Assembly: GCA_002449335.1 (NCBI GenBank)
Contig: DKDL01000050.1
Location: 11,417-75,416, forward strand
DNA from: Succinatimonas sp. UBA6849
GTDB lineage: Bacteria > Pseudomonadota > Gammaproteobacteria > Enterobacterales > Succinivibrionaceae
Length of the DNA: 64,000 bases
Direction of reading: 5' to 3'
Shown here piece by piece: positions 1-9,605 of the stretch (positions are counted from its first letter, which is position 1; each line of letters opens with the position of its first letter). The position numbers and the translations under genes were made by a program. The notes under the pieces are model-generated. The model had not been told where the DNA came from and made no database searches. It was given only the letters and a program-made list of their open reading frames with translations.

Positions 1-1273
1 CTAAGATTGCCTTAATTGCGTCAGGAGCCTTATCTAAAGGATATTCCTGCTGCACAGCATCTTTATCTGTCATGTTCTTAATAGTAACAGAATTATTAGC
101 AATTTCACTCTCGCCAATGATAACTGCAACCTTAGCACAGAATTTGTCAGCTTTCTTAAACTGTTTCTTGAAATTACCGCCACCGCAGTGATTCATTACA
201 GCAACACTTGGTAAAGACTGTCTTAAGAAGTTAGAAACTTCTAACATTCTCATTTCAGAACCATCACCTGAGCCTACTACGTATACATCTACATTTGGCT
301 TTGGAGCTACCTTTCCTAAGGTTAATAACAGTAGGATCAATCTCTCTAAACCTAAACCAAAGCCTACAGCTTTAGTAGGTGCACCACCTAACTGCTCAAC
401 TAGACCATCATAACGGCCACCGCCACAAACGGTACCCTGAGCGCCTAGAGCTGTGGTTACCCACTCAAAAACAGTTAGATTGTAATAATCAAGACCACGT
501 ACTAGTCTATCATTGAGAACGTACTTAATACCTAAATTATCTAGGAACTTGCGTAGTCCGTCAAAATGAGCTTTGGTCTCTTCACCAAAATAGTCTGATA
601 ACTTTGGAGCATCTTTTAAGATCTCAATGACCTTTTCGTCTTTAGTATCTAAAACACGTAAAGGATTGGTATGAGTTCTTCGCTTGCTGTCCTCATCAAG
701 ATCATCAAAATGAGCTTCTAAGAATTTAACTAATGCTTCTCTGTAAGCTGCTCTTTCCTCAGCTGAGCCTAAAGAGTTTAGCTGTAACTCTAACTCATTC
801 TCGATACCTAATTTTTTCCAGATTGAGTAGGTTAGTGCGATTAACTCTGCATCAATATCAGGACCGTCTAAACCAAATACCTCAACGCCCATCTGGTGGA
901 ACTGACGGTATCTGCCCTTTTGAGGTCTCTCGTGGCGGAACATAGGTCCCATGTACCATAAACGCTGTTCCTGATTGTATACAAGATTATGCTCAATGCA
1001 GGCTCTTACGCATCCTGCGGTACCTTCAGGACGTAATGATAAATGATCGCCTGATCTGTCCTCAAAAGAGTACATCTCCTTTTCTACAACATCAGTTACC
1101 TCACCAATTGCTCTGCAGAAAAGTTTGGTCTTTTCAACAATTGGCATACGTACTTCGCTATAGCCATATGAAGATACAGTTTCACGTAAAACTTTTTCAA
1201 CCTGCTGCCATACAGAGGTATCTTCAGGTAGAAGATCGTTCATACCTCTGATAGCTTGAACCATAAGTGCCAT
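1..1273 (-). CDS. hisS: Histidyl-tRNA synthetase, cut at the window edge
   Basis: Class II aminoacyl-tRNA synthetase that charges tRNA-His in the cytoplasm. The frame runs from an ATG at 1273 ([13 protein letters not shown]) through 424 complete codons to base 2 with no stop, so only the last few residues lie outside the window; the family is about 424 residues long. Visible landmarks are the class II motif 2 region ([14 protein letters not shown]), the histidine loops [13 protein letters not shown] and GGGRYDGLV, and a C-terminal anticodon-binding domain. It is the last gene seen of the rlmN-rodZ-ispG-hisS series, 16 bases after ispG, the order found in Escherichia coli. The family call is certain; only the 3' end is unknown. 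Confidence 0.96.
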   Translation of the reverse strand, partial: MALMVQAIRGMNDLLPEDTSVWQQVEKVLRETVSSYGYSEVRMPIVEKTKLFCRAIGEVTDVVEKEMYSFEDRSGDHLSLRPEGTAGCVRACIEHNLVYNQEQRLWYMGPMFRHERPQKGRYRQFHQMGVEVFGLDGPDIDAELIALTYSIWKKLGIENELELQLNSLGSAEERAAYREALVKFLEAHFDDLDEDSKRRTHTNPLRVLDTKDEKVIEILKDAPKLSDYFGEETKAHFDGLRKFLDNLGIKYVLNDRLVRGLDYYNLTVFEWVTTALGAQGTVCGGGRYDGLVEQLGGAPTKAVGFGLGLERLILLLLTLGKVAPKPNVDVYVVGSGDGSEMRMLEVSNFLRQSLPSVAVMNHCGGGNFKKQFKKADKFCAKVAVIIGESEIANNSVTIKNMTDKDAVQQEYPLDKAPDAIKAIL

Positions 1274-1289
1274 AAAATTATATTTTCCT

Positions 1290-2372
1290 TTACTTATTAA
1301 GGCGCGCTCTCACACGCTTTTCAATTAAATCTACTGCTTCTGCGCAAGGGATCTTGCCCATCATCTGACCATCTTCATAAACAAGACAGCGATCGTTTGC
1401 TGCACCACATACAGCAATATCTGCATGCAGGGCTTCACCTGGACCATTAACTACACAGCCCATAACTGCAATTTTTAAAGTCTCTTTGATGTCACTCAAA
1501 CGCTTTTCAAGCTCAGCAACAGTTGAGACTACATCAATACCTCTACGGCCACAGGTAGGACATGCGACAATTTCAACCCCGCGAGTACGTAGATGCATAC
1601 TCTTTAAAATTGCCCAACCTACTTTAATCTCTTCGACAGGATCAGCTGCAAGTGACACTCTTAGAGTATCGCCTATACCCTGCTTTAGTAACCAGGAGAT
1701 ACCGATTGAGGATAATACAGTACCGCCTGTAAGACCACCTGCCTCAGTAATACCTAAATGCAGTGGAGCATCAGTCTTTTTAGCTAACTGCTCATAAGCA
1801 CTGACACACAGGTTTAATTCAGATGCTTTTACAGAGAAAGCATAGTCTTCAAAGTTGTGCTCATCTAAAGTAGCAGCAGCTCTTAGAGCAGCCTCTACCA
1901 TAGCATCAGGACATGGAGCACCGTATTTTTCAATCAAATCTTTATCTAAAGAGCCTGCGTTTACACCAACTCTAATTGGCAAACCATAGTCTTTAGCAGC
2001 CTGACACACAGCTTCAATTTTCTCATGAGAACCGATGTTGCCAGGGTTAATTCTCAAAGCAGCTGCGCCCTTTTTAGCACATTCAATCGCAATTCTGTAA
2101 TCAAAATGAATGTCAGATACGATTGGCACATCAACGCTTTTTACGATTTGCTCGAAAGCATCAACTGCCTTTAGGGTTGGCACTGTTACTCTTACTATAT
2201 CAGCACCAGCACTCTCTAAAGCTTTAATCTGAGCTACAGTTGCAGCGACATCCATGGTATCGGTTGAGGTCATAGACTGTACAGAAATAGGAGCTCCGCC
2301 TCCAACTAAGACAGAGCCAACTTTAATCTGACGACTTTTACGTCTTACAATCTCACTAGCTTTCCATTCCAT
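1290..2372 (-). CDS. ispG: 4-hydroxy-3-methylbut-2-enyl diphosphate synthase
   Basis: Penultimate enzyme of the MEP isoprenoid pathway. It reductively converts ME-cPP to HMBPP using a [4Fe-4S] cluster and flavodoxin or ferredoxin electrons. The 360 residues match the compact bacterial form: an N-terminal TIM barrel with [10 protein letters not shown] near 33-42 and the family signature LRINPGNIG near 106-114, then a C-terminal cluster domain with CPTCGR (about 270-275) and CVVNGPGE (about 305-312), which supply the three cluster cysteines. The ATG at 2372 starts [13 protein letters not shown], and rodZ ends 11 bases upstream, so co-transcription is likely. No key residue is missing. Confidence 0.96.
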   Translation of the reverse strand: MEWKASEIVRRKSRQIKVGSVLVGGGAPISVQSMTSTDTMDVAATVAQIKALESAGADIVRVTVPTLKAVDAFEQIVKSVDVPIVSDIHFDYRIAIECAKKGAAALRINPGNIGSHEKIEAVCQAAKDYGLPIRVGVNAGSLDKDLIEKYGAPCPDAMVEAALRAAATLDEHNFEDYAFSVKASELNLCVSAYEQLAKKTDAPLHLGITEAGGLTGGTVLSSIGISWLLKQGIGDTLRVSLAADPVEEIKVGWAILKSMHLRTRGVEIVACPTCGRRGIDVVSTVAELEKRLSDIKETLKIAVMGCVVNGPGEALHADIAVCGAANDRCLVYEDGQMMGKIPCAEAVDLIEKRVRARLNK

Positions 2373-2383
2373 GAGGTTTTACC

Positions 2384-4120
2384 TTAACGCTGTGGCAGAG
2401 TATAGGTTACCTGTGATGAATGAGGAACTGATACTGAAGCGCCTCTATAGGTAACTCTAATCTTTGAAGAATCAGCTACGCTTACTCTTAAAGGAGGAAT
2501 ACCCATAACCTTGATGGTCTGTCCTGCCTTAAATGAACCTTCTTTTAGAACTTTGCCAGAACCTGTGATCTTTAAAGACACATCAGATAGAACTTTAACA
2601 GTTACGCTGTTAAGACTCTCTAATGGATCAACCCTGCCTGATAATCTTACAGATGATGATACATCTCTTAAATTAGCTGATAGTTTTACAGCCTGAGCTG
2701 TTGTGTTTTCAACCTTAGGCTCTGTCTTAACCTGAGCTTTAGGAGCCTCAGTTACAACAGGCTTTCTGTCAGTTTCTACAGCAGGTAGAGTCTTTAAAGC
2801 TAACTTGTCATTGCTTGACTGCTTCTTAGTTGACTGAGCGCTCTGTGTACCTAGCTGTACAGGCTTTAATGAATTTTCCTGTGCAGGAGGTGCTTCTTCG
2901 ATGATAGTGCTTTCACTCTTGTTGCCCATCATCTTTTTAGCAGCTTCACCTTTAACCTGTAAAGATTCACTGGTATTAGCTGAGGTTACAGTCTGCTTTG
3001 ACTGGTTCTGCAAACTTATGATCTCGTTTGTATCAAGATCATTTGCCTGAGCCTGCGCCATCTGAGTATTGATATCAACAGCTGGAGCTGGAGTTTCTTC
3101 TAGAACGTTGGTCTTTACCTTTGAATTTTCTGTATCTAAGGTTAAGCTACCGTCAGTATCCTCTTGAGCCTGAACGTTGTCTTCAATTACTAATGAACCT
3201 GTGCTCTTAGCTTTAGATGAGCCCATCTCAAAGGCGATCACGCCAACAGCGATAATTGCTACTACTGCTAGACCTAAAACAGCAAACAAGAATTTCTTTG
3301 AAATCATGCCAGAGTTGGATGATTTTTGTAAAACTCTAGCATTTAAAGCCTGAGTCTGTACTGTCTGCATTACCTTGTCTTTATATAACTTTACAAGGTA
3401 GTCAGGATCGATATTAACTAGCTTTGCGTAATTAGCAATATGAACTGAAGCAAATGGTACAGCTGTAGGCTGATTCAATCTGTCATGCTCAAGATCACTT
3501 ACAGTGTTGATTCTAAGATTTAAGCGTCTTGATACTTCGCTTAAAGATAGACCTAACATCTCTCTTGCATGCATTAAGATTGCACCGGGACAATTTGGAA
3601 CTTCATTGTCTGCAAGTGATGGTGCTACAGGGATCTTGTCAGGATCGTCATCAACATTTGAAACAATCTTTTTCTCAGAGCTAAAATCAGGTGCTTTTTG
3701 GATTGAATCAGCATCAACCGTATCTGTTGCAGATCCTAAATCAGGAGTCTGAATATTAGTTGTAACATTCTCAGCTGCTGGAGCATCAACCTGAGCATTC
3801 AATGGTGAAGATGGATTCTCTTTTAAAGCCGATTTTGCTTGCTCTAGAGGAGACACTGACATAATAGACTCTAAATCCTGCGCACTCTTAAAAGCTGCAT
3901 TTGACTCAACTTCAATCTTTTCATCAGGAATGTTATTTTCTGATGAATTGTCATTAGTTAAGTTCTCTTGAATGTTAAGTTCAGGTTCAACTTTTGCTGT
4001 ATCCTGAGCTACATCATTTTTTAAATCGTCCATAATTGGCTCGCTTGCCTCTTTTTGAAGCTGGGCTTGTACTTTGGATCTATCTCTGTTTCTAATTGCT
4101 CTCAACCTTTTTGAACTCAT
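2384..4120 (-). CDS. rodZ: Cell-shape protein RodZ, long N-terminal extension
   Basis: Bitopic inner-membrane protein that links MreB to the elongasome. The usual parts are present but shifted: a cytoplasmic HTH/XRE-like domain at about 178-245 (LGLSLSEVSRRLNLRINTV), a basic segment then one membrane helix at about 276-298, a periplasmic Ser/Thr/Gln/Lys-rich linker, and a beta-rich C-terminal domain at about 500-578. Enterobacterial RodZ is about 340 residues with the HTH near the N-terminus; this one is 578 because some 175 residues of acidic, low-complexity sequence precede the HTH and the periplasmic linker is also long. The order rlmN-rodZ-ispG-hisS supports the call. Translation from a later Met is possible, but no better start is evident. 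Confidence 0.9.
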   Translation of the reverse strand: MSSKRLRAIRNRDRSKVQAQLQKEASEPIMDDLKNDVAQDTAKVEPELNIQENLTNDNSSENNIPDEKIEVESNAAFKSAQDLESIMSVSPLEQAKSALKENPSSPLNAQVDAPAAENVTTNIQTPDLGSATDTVDADSIQKAPDFSSEKKIVSNVDDDPDKIPVAPSLADNEVPNCPGAILMHAREMLGLSLSEVSRRLNLRINTVSDLEHDRLNQPTAVPFASVHIANYAKLVNIDPDYLVKLYKDKVMQTVQTQALNARVLQKSSNSGMISKKFLFAVLGLAVVAIIAVGVIAFEMGSSKAKSTGSLVIEDNVQAQEDTDGSLTLDTENSKVKTNVLEETPAPAVDINTQMAQAQANDLDTNEIISLQNQSKQTVTSANTSESLQVKGEAAKKMMGNKSESTIIEEAPPAQENSLKPVQLGTQSAQSTKKQSSNDKLALKTLPAVETDRKPVVTEAPKAQVKTEPKVENTTAQAVKLSANLRDVSSSVRLSGRVDPLESLNSVTVKVLSDVSLKITGSGKVLKEGSFKAGQTIKVMGIPPLRVSVADSSKIRVTYRGASVSVPHSSQVTYTLPQR

Positions 4121-4143
4121 TTTTAGTTATCGCCTTGTTCTAT

Positions 4144-5241
4144 TTATATTTCTTTGGCCTGAATTTTTTGTTTTGCCAGTTTATCTTTTACCTGACCTGC
4201 AAGTTGTCCGCAGGCAGCTGAAATCTCATCACCTCTGGTAGTACGCTTGATTACAGTAAAACCTGCATCAAAAAGTACTTTGTAGAATCTGTCGATTCTG
4301 CTATTTGAAGGTTTCTTGTATTCTGAATTCTCATGCTCATTAAATGGAATTAAGTTAACTTTACATGGAATAGTTCTTAATAAATTTACAAGCTCATGAG
4401 CTTGTTCAGTGCTGTCATTTACATGATCAAGCAAAACATACTCAATAGTCACTCTGCCACAGTTAGCATTTGACTTATCTAAGTAGTTTCTTACAGCATC
4501 TAATACTTCAGCAATTGGATACTTAGTATTGATTGGTACTAATTCATCTCTTAACTTGTCATTTGGTGCATGTAAAGATAAAGCTAAAGCAACATCAAGT
4601 TTGCCTGCAACTTTATTTAACACAGGAGCAACACCTGATGTAGACACGGTTACTCTTCTCTTTGATAAAGCAAAGCCATAATCTGAGAGTAATAACTCAC
4701 AGGTCTTAGTTACATTTGCAAGATTTAGTAAAGGCTCACCCATTCCCATCATTACAACGTTAGAAATTGGCTTTTGCTCCTGGTTGTTACTAAAACCTAC
4801 ACGAGTAGAAGCTCTAAAGACCTGACCGATGATCTCATTTACGGTAAGATTACGATTAAAGCCTTGAGCACCGGTTCTGCAGAATGAGCATTTCACAGGA
4901 CAGCCTACCTGAGTTGAAATACATAAGGTATTTCTATCCTCTTCAGGAATTAACACGGTTTCAACTAACTGACCATCACCAATATCTAAAGCCCATTTAG
5001 TGGTACCATCAGCTGCTTTTTGTTCAGTTACGATCTCAGGTGCAGTAATTACGCACATTTCCTTTAATTTGGCACGCAGATCTTTTCTAAGATTAGTCAT
5101 CTGCTCAAAGTCAGTTACACCGAACTGGTATATCCAACGCATGATTTGTTGCGCTCTAAAGGACTTCTCACCTATAGACTCAAAGAATTCCTTTAATTCT
5201 TCAGGTGAGAGGTTCATTAAATTAATCTTATCTGTTGCCAT
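4144..5241 (-). CDS. rlmN: Dual-specificity rRNA/tRNA adenine-C2 methyltransferase
   Basis: Radical-SAM methyltransferase that methylates C2 of A2503 in 23S rRNA and A37 of some tRNAs. The 365-residue protein has the cluster motif [14 protein letters not shown] (CxxxCxxC) near residues 115-128, GMGEPLLN for SAM binding, and SAACGQLAG near the C-terminus, carrying the conserved second catalytic Cys. It heads the minus-strand series with rodZ, ispG and hisS, 23 bases ahead of rodZ. A frameshifted RelB-like antitoxin lies immediately upstream on the same strand. Length and motifs are normal for the family. Confidence 0.96.
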   Translation of the reverse strand: MATDKINLMNLSPEELKEFFESIGEKSFRAQQIMRWIYQFGVTDFEQMTNLRKDLRAKLKEMCVITAPEIVTEQKAADGTTKWALDIGDGQLVETVLIPEEDRNTLCISTQVGCPVKCSFCRTGAQGFNRNLTVNEIIGQVFRASTRVGFSNNQEQKPISNVVMMGMGEPLLNLANVTKTCELLLSDYGFALSKRRVTVSTSGVAPVLNKVAGKLDVALALSLHAPNDKLRDELVPINTKYPIAEVLDAVRNYLDKSNANCGRVTIEYVLLDHVNDSTEQAHELVNLLRTIPCKVNLIPFNEHENSEYKKPSNSRIDRFYKVLFDAGFTVIKRTTRGDEISAACGQLAGQVKDKLAKQKIQAKEI

Positions 5242-5342
5242 GTTCTTTTATATCTCGTTTTCTTTTTTCAAATCTCATAATTATATCAGTATAGACACGA
5301 TTTTTCGCAAAATGACGTAGTAATTATTATCCATTTATGATG

Positions 5343-5608
5343 CTATTTAGCCCTTAAAGAGTTATTGTCTTTAAAGTTGTCACTAGATGATTCCATTTGT
5401 GCAATGGACTTTCTAAGTCTTTCCATATTTTCTTTTGAATAAAATGGGTCTAAAGAAATCTCAAATGGTATTTTCTTTTCATTACAAACTTTCTTTGCAA
5501 AGCTTATAAAAGCAGATTTTATTGAGAGTCCCTGAGCTTTACAAACAGCTTTAAACTGCTTTTTAATGAGCTATCTAGCTTAAAACTTACATTCACAGTC
5601 TTAGTCAT
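5343..5608 (-). pseudogene. RelB/DinJ-family antitoxin, single-base frameshift, no toxin partner
   Basis: Reading minus from the ATG at 5608 gives MTKTVNVSFKLDSSLK, a typical RelB/DinJ ribbon-helix-helix start, but this frame then stops early. Shifting one base at an A5 run (about 5561-5565) restores a continuous frame: KKQFKAVCKAQGL, then SAFISFAKKV, IPFEISLDPFYS and MERLRKSIAQ, ending at TAG 5345-5343. The span is 266 bases, one short of 89 codons, so a single A appears to be missing. A GAGG ribosome site and a small palindrome (TCTAC-AA-GTAGA, 5616-5627) precede the ATG, as expected for an autoregulated antitoxin. No RelE/YafQ-type toxin follows: rlmN starts about 100 bases downstream. It could also be a sequencing error in a homopolymer. 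Confidence 0.8.
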
Positions 5609-5860
5609 AATAACCTCTACAAGTAGAATATCTTAGTAAGCCATAACTGAGCTTCATAGTAAAATCATGTATCTTTAAAAATCATAGTTAAAGAAAAATT
5701 ACAAAGTGCAAAAAAAGCAATTTTCAAGTAAAAAGAGTTCTTCTAAAGCCAATTATTTTAAAACTATGACATAGATTTGATGTTTATTCTCATTTCTTTG
5801 ACAGTAGAAAAATCAAAACTACTCTCAATATATAAGAATAAAAAAGGAGGGGCTGGCTGT

Positions 5861-6067
5861 ATGTTTAAATCACCTTATAAATATAAAGCTTCATCGCAAA
5901 AGAACAGCTGTAATGAGAATAACCTTTGGAACGAAGTTTTAACCCAGTTTCACAACCTGCCCGAAGAAAGGCAGGATGAAATCATGTTAAGAATTTACAA
6001 GAGGGTCTATGCTCAATCACAGCATCAGAATAAACACTATTCAGTGCTCCTGCATGCTAAAGTTTGA
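5861..6067 (+). CDS. Small hypothetical protein, 68 residues
   Basis: I do not recognise this protein. The ATG at 5861 is chosen over in-frame upstream starts because a near-perfect ribosome site (AAAAAGGAGGGG at 5841-5852) lies about nine bases before it. The product begins MFKSPYKYKASSQKN, is hydrophilic, and has a helical middle (LWNEVLTQFHNLPEERQDEI, then MLRIYKRVY) without Cys motifs or membrane segments. It reads toward the sirtuin gene and overlaps its 3' end by 11 bases. The strong ribosome site is the main argument that it is real. Confidence 0.5.
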   Translation: MFKSPYKYKASSQKNSCNENNLWNEVLTQFHNLPEERQDEIMLRIYKRVYAQSQHQNKHYSVLLHAKV

Positions 6068-6791
6068 CGTTGTCAGGTAAATTTCCGGTATCAATTAGAG
6101 CTGATACAAACTCAGGCAAGGTCTTAGATGCTTTTCCGTAAATTCCACAATTAAATTGAGAGCCTACAGCTGATTGTGACAGATTAAATTCGATGCAAGC
6201 AGCACCAGAGGCTCTTGCAACCTGACAGAATCCAGCAGCAGGGTATACCACGCCAGATGTACCTATAGATAAAAACAAATCACATTTTGAAAGCAGAGTT
6301 TCAATTTCATCCATCTGATAAGGCATTTCACCAAACCAGACAATATCAGGACGCAGTGACTTGTGGTGGCAGAATTTACACTCTGACTCAACACTAGAAT
6401 CCTCATCGAATGGATATCTCTTATTGCAATGCTCACAGAGAATACTCTTTAACTTGCCGTGCATGTGAATGATCTTTTGAGAACCAGCCTTTTCATGCAG
6501 ATCATCAATATTCTGTGTCACCAGATTTACATTAGCACCATACTTTTCTGAATACTCTTTTTCTAGTCTTGCTAAAGCTAAATGAGCTGGATTTGGCTTT
6601 TTATCTAACAAAGAGCGACGCATCTTGTTATAAAACTCATGAACTTTAGTTTTATCTCTTAAAAAACCGTCATAGGTTGCCACATCTTCAACTCTTTCCT
6701 GTTCCCACAAACCTGTTTCTGATCTGAAAACAGGGATACCAGACTCTGCTGAAATACCAGCACCTGTAAGAATGACGATATTCTGATACAT
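6057..6791 (-). CDS. cobB: NAD-dependent protein deacylase, sirtuin family
   Basis: Cytoplasmic sirtuin that removes acyl groups from protein lysines using NAD. Visible are the NAD loop GAGISAESGIPVFRS (about 10-24), TQNIDDLH, the catalytic His in IHMHG, a four-Cys zinc ribbon (CEHC and CKFC) and VWFGEMP. It has 244 residues, close to E. coli CobB. The Tyr of the class III acyl-pocket motif is present (Y54 in FYNKMRR), but the position of CobB Arg95 is Met57, with Arg at 58; in CobB and SIRT5 that Arg binds succinyl carboxylates. It is apparently a single-gene unit. The family is certain; the preferred acyl substrate is not. Confidence 0.9.
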   Translation of the reverse strand: MYQNIVILTGAGISAESGIPVFRSETGLWEQERVEDVATYDGFLRDKTKVHEFYNKMRRSLLDKKPNPAHLALARLEKEYSEKYGANVNLVTQNIDDLHEKAGSQKIIHMHGKLKSILCEHCNKRYPFDEDSSVESECKFCHHKSLRPDIVWFGEMPYQMDEIETLLSKCDLFLSIGTSGVVYPAAGFCQVARASGAACIEFNLSQSAVGSQFNCGIYGKASKTLPEFVSALIDTGNLPDNVKL

Positions 6792-6976
6792 ATTAAGCTC
6801 CTTATAAAAGCCTTTAGCCTTCTTCGACTTTGTTTCACAATTATATGCAATTAAACTGCATCAGCGTAAATATAAACAGCAAAAATGAAGAATCTCTATA
6901 CAGGTTGTTCTATATTTGATGTAGTTCTATATCTGTAAAGAAAACAAGACTGTAAGTTATCTAAGAAAGGTTAGTT

Positions 6977-7003
6977 AAAAAAGGATCTGACAGTGCAGAT
7001 CCT
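6977..7003 (-). terminator. Rho-independent terminator after pepB
   Basis: Inverted repeat GGATCTG (6983-6989) and CAGATCC (6996-7002) with a 6-base loop. On the minus strand it is followed by a T-run, as expected for ending the arsR-desulfurase-pepB transcript. Confidence 0.75.
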
Positions 7004-7011
7004 CTTTATTA

Positions 7012-8346
7012 TTACTCACAAAGCCAGGTAGCCAAACCTAGGATGGTGCTACCGGTAGGACCTGCAGCTAAGAAAGGAGAACCATCTGGTAAGTAAGCAG
7101 ATGAAAGATCGATATGTACCCAAGGTGTGTTTTTATCGACAAATTGCTCTAAGAAGGAAGCAGCTACTGATGATCCTGGAGCACCTTCACCGTGACCTGA
7201 ATTGGTAACTGTAGCTCTTCTAGAGGATAAGAAACGTCTGTGATATGGGGCTAAAGGCAACTGCCAGTACATTTCACCAGTCTTCTCAAATGCTGATACC
7301 AAGCTCTTATCAAGTTCCTTCTCTTTGGTTAAAACCGAGAACATATCACGGCCTACAGCTATTTTTGCAGCACCGGTTAGAGTTGCCATATCAAGGATAT
7401 ATTGAGCTTTATCTTCGCTTGCCTGTAAAAGGCCATCAGCTAGAACCAATCTGCCTTCAGCATCAGTGTTGTTAATTTCTACAGTAATACCATTAGGATA
7501 AGTTACGATGTCGCCTGGCAGCATACCACGGCCTGAGACCATATTCTCTGAGCAACACAGGTATAGTCTTACATGCTTTTTAATACCAAGTTTAGCTGCT
7601 AGAGTTACAGCACCACACAGGTAAACTACCGCTGTCTTATCAGTACGCATAGTCTCCATGTACTTATCAGGCTTTAATGAATATCCACCTGTATCAAATG
7701 TAATTCCCTTACCTACTAATGCAACTTGTACAGGAGAATCTTTCTTACAGCACTTTGGAACATAATCGATGATGCCCATGCATGGCTCTTCATCTGAAGC
7801 AAAGCCTACGGCATTCAGACCTGCATATTTTTCAAACTCAAGAGCACCACGCTTAATTAGCTTTAATGAAGCGCTATCTCCTTGCGCATCAGCAGCTTCC
7901 TTTACTAAATCAAATAAGACATTGATAACTTTTTCTGGAGTTGAGATCTTTGAATCACTGTCAGCGATTTTTCTAAAGATACTTACAGTATTAACAGTCA
8001 AGGCTACTTTATCTAGGACAGCCTGAGCTAAATCATATGATACGGTGTAATCATGTTTACCGTCATATAAAGCGGTTAGAAACCAGTAAAGATCTAGTTC
8101 TGACAGAGCAACATCTGACTTTAAAGCAAAGTTATAGAGCTTTAAAGAAGCGATAGTCTTAGCTGCAACCTGATACCATTTAAAGTCTGTTGCATTTACA
8201 AAAACGTCATAACCACCATTTGCATTTGGAGCAAAAGCGCTGTCTTTTGAAAATGGAACTTTAGCAGTTCCTTCTTTTAAGGTAACAGCTACTAATTTCT
8301 CATTAGCGCTTGCGTTTTGATTATTACAAGTAAATAGCTTAAACAT
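7012..8346 (-). CDS. pepB: M17-family leucyl aminopeptidase (PepB-like)
   Basis: Cytosolic dinuclear-metal aminopeptidase. The M17 signature NNTDAEGRLVLADGL is present, with upstream metal and catalytic residues in VGKGITFDTGGYSLKP and the Asp of MRTDKTA. The frame is open from 8364, but I place the start at ATG 8346 (MFKLFTCNN) because GTGAGG sits five bases before it; this gives 444 residues, near the 427 of E. coli PepB. The start lies two bases after the stop of the cysteine desulfurase gene, indicating translational coupling. In enterobacteria pepB also ends an Fe-S (isc) operon, so a desulfurase-pepB pairing recurs. The exact substrate preference cannot be read from sequence. Confidence 0.88.
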   Translation of the reverse strand: MFKLFTCNNQNASANEKLVAVTLKEGTAKVPFSKDSAFAPNANGGYDVFVNATDFKWYQVAAKTIASLKLYNFALKSDVALSELDLYWFLTALYDGKHDYTVSYDLAQAVLDKVALTVNTVSIFRKIADSDSKISTPEKVINVLFDLVKEAADAQGDSASLKLIKRGALEFEKYAGLNAVGFASDEEPCMGIIDYVPKCCKKDSPVQVALVGKGITFDTGGYSLKPDKYMETMRTDKTAVVYLCGAVTLAAKLGIKKHVRLYLCCSENMVSGRGMLPGDIVTYPNGITVEINNTDAEGRLVLADGLLQASEDKAQYILDMATLTGAAKIAVGRDMFSVLTKEKELDKSLVSAFEKTGEMYWQLPLAPYHRRFLSSRRATVTNSGHGEGAPGSSVAASFLEQFVDKNTPWVHIDLSSAYLPDGSPFLAAGPTGSTILGLATWLCE

Positions 8347-8348
8347 GT

Positions 8349-9530
8349 TTACCTCACATTCCACATTGAACCTGCTGCAACAAGTTTTGGAACTTTTGTA
8401 GTAATTTCATTAATTAAAACATCTATATCCTCATCTTTGGTAAATCTACCAAAAGACAGTCTTAAGGAAGCTCGAGCTTCATCATCACTAAGACCTATAG
8501 CTTTTAGAATATAAGAAGGCTTTAAGTCGCTTGAAGAGCAAGCTGATCCTGTAGATGCAGCAATATTGGATAAGGTAGGTAAGAGCATATGACCATCTAC
8601 ACCATCAAAGCTTATGGATAGAATATTAGGTAAGTTATGCTCCTTTGAGCCGTTTACAATCAGACCTGGTACATCTTTTATACCATCTAAGATCTTCTGT
8701 CTTAATTTTTCAAAACGAGCTTTGTCTGTTTTAGCTTCGCTTTTTAAGATCTCAAAAGCTTTACCTAAGCCAGCGACCTCATGGGTAGGAACAGTACCAC
8801 CACGTAAACCTTTCTCCTGACCGCCACCATAGATTTGTGCAAATAAAGGTACATTTGAAGCCCTTCTTACGTATAGAGCACCAACACCTTTTGGTCCGCA
8901 AACCTTTTCAGCTGTTAAAGAAACCATGTCAATGTCGCTGTGATCATAGTCCATCTTCAAATAACCAATACTCTGAGCGGTATCTGTGTGGAAGAAAACA
9001 TTATGCTTTTTACATACAGTAGCGATTGCATGGACATCGCTAATAGCCCCTAAAACAGAGTTTGCCTGAGCAATTGAGACTAAAAAAGTGTCATCGTCAA
9101 TTGCATCTTCAACCATTTCAGGAGTGATGATGCCTTCTTTAGTTGGGGTTAAATAGGTTACCTTATAACCATCTTCTTCTAAAAGTTCACATGCCTCTAA
9201 AATAGCCTTATGCTCAATTTTTGAGGTGATAATGTGACGTCTTGTATCACCTTTTTTAGCCAAGCCTTTGGCTAAACCAAAGATAGCTAAATTGTTACTC
9301 TCAGTAGCACCTGAGGTAAAAGTAATCTCCAAAGGAGATGCTCCAATTAAAGAAGCTACCTGCTCCCTTGCGGTCTCCACAGATTCAGCAGCTTCCCAAC
9401 CGTAGACATGATCTTTTGCATGAGGGTTTGCAAAATGCCCCTCAATAGACATACATGAAACCATGGTATCTATTACTCTTTTATCAGTTGGAGTTGCAGC
9501 TGCATAATCAAAATAAACTGGTTTTGTCAT
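8349..9530 (-). CDS. IscS/NifS-like cysteine desulfurase with an altered PLP-site residue
   Basis: Class V aminotransferase-fold PLP enzyme, expected to take sulfur from cysteine for Fe-S clusters or tRNA thiolation. Of 393 residues, visible are the catalytic His in SKIEHKA (H107), the PLP Asp in HTDTAQ (D183), the Schiff-base Lys K209 and the mobile-loop Cys C331 in ASTGSACSS. Unlike E. coli IscS, where the Lys is preceded by His (SGHK), this protein has Glu (TAEK, E208), and the VNNEIG segment reads ANSVLG. No iscR, iscU or hscBA lies nearby; instead an ArsR-type regulator lies upstream and pepB is coupled downstream. I therefore leave the symbol empty: it may be the housekeeping IscS or a specialised paralogue. 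Confidence 0.88.
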   Translation of the reverse strand: MTKPVYFDYAAATPTDKRVIDTMVSCMSIEGHFANPHAKDHVYGWEAAESVETAREQVASLIGASPLEITFTSGATESNNLAIFGLAKGLAKKGDTRRHIITSKIEHKAILEACELLEEDGYKVTYLTPTKEGIITPEMVEDAIDDDTFLVSIAQANSVLGAISDVHAIATVCKKHNVFFHTDTAQSIGYLKMDYDHSDIDMVSLTAEKVCGPKGVGALYVRRASNVPLFAQIYGGGQEKGLRGGTVPTHEVAGLGKAFEILKSEAKTDKARFEKLRQKILDGIKDVPGLIVNGSKEHNLPNILSISFDGVDGHMLLPTLSNIAASTGSACSSSDLKPSYILKAIGLSDDEARASLRLSFGRFTKDEDIDVLINEITTKVPKLVAAGSMWNVR

Positions 9531-9567
9531 AATGATTTTTGATAGTGATTTATTTAATGTAATAATG

Positions 9568-9581
9568 TGAACAGTTGTAAT
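9568..9581. promoter_or_regulatory. Possible ArsR/SmtB-type operator before the cysteine desulfurase gene
   Basis: TGAACA-GT-TGTAAT lies in the 75-base gap between arsR and the desulfurase gene. It matches the first half of the SmtB/ArsR-family consensus (TGAAYA-N2-TRTTCA) and half of the second. The link to the neighbouring regulator is inference. Confidence 0.3.
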
Positions 9582-9605
9582 AATGTTTTATAAATCAAAA
9601 CACTA

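Noticed and set aside
1..1273. Truncated hisS as a pseudogene
   Set aside because: The missing 3' end is simply the window boundary; 424 codons are open and motifs are intact.
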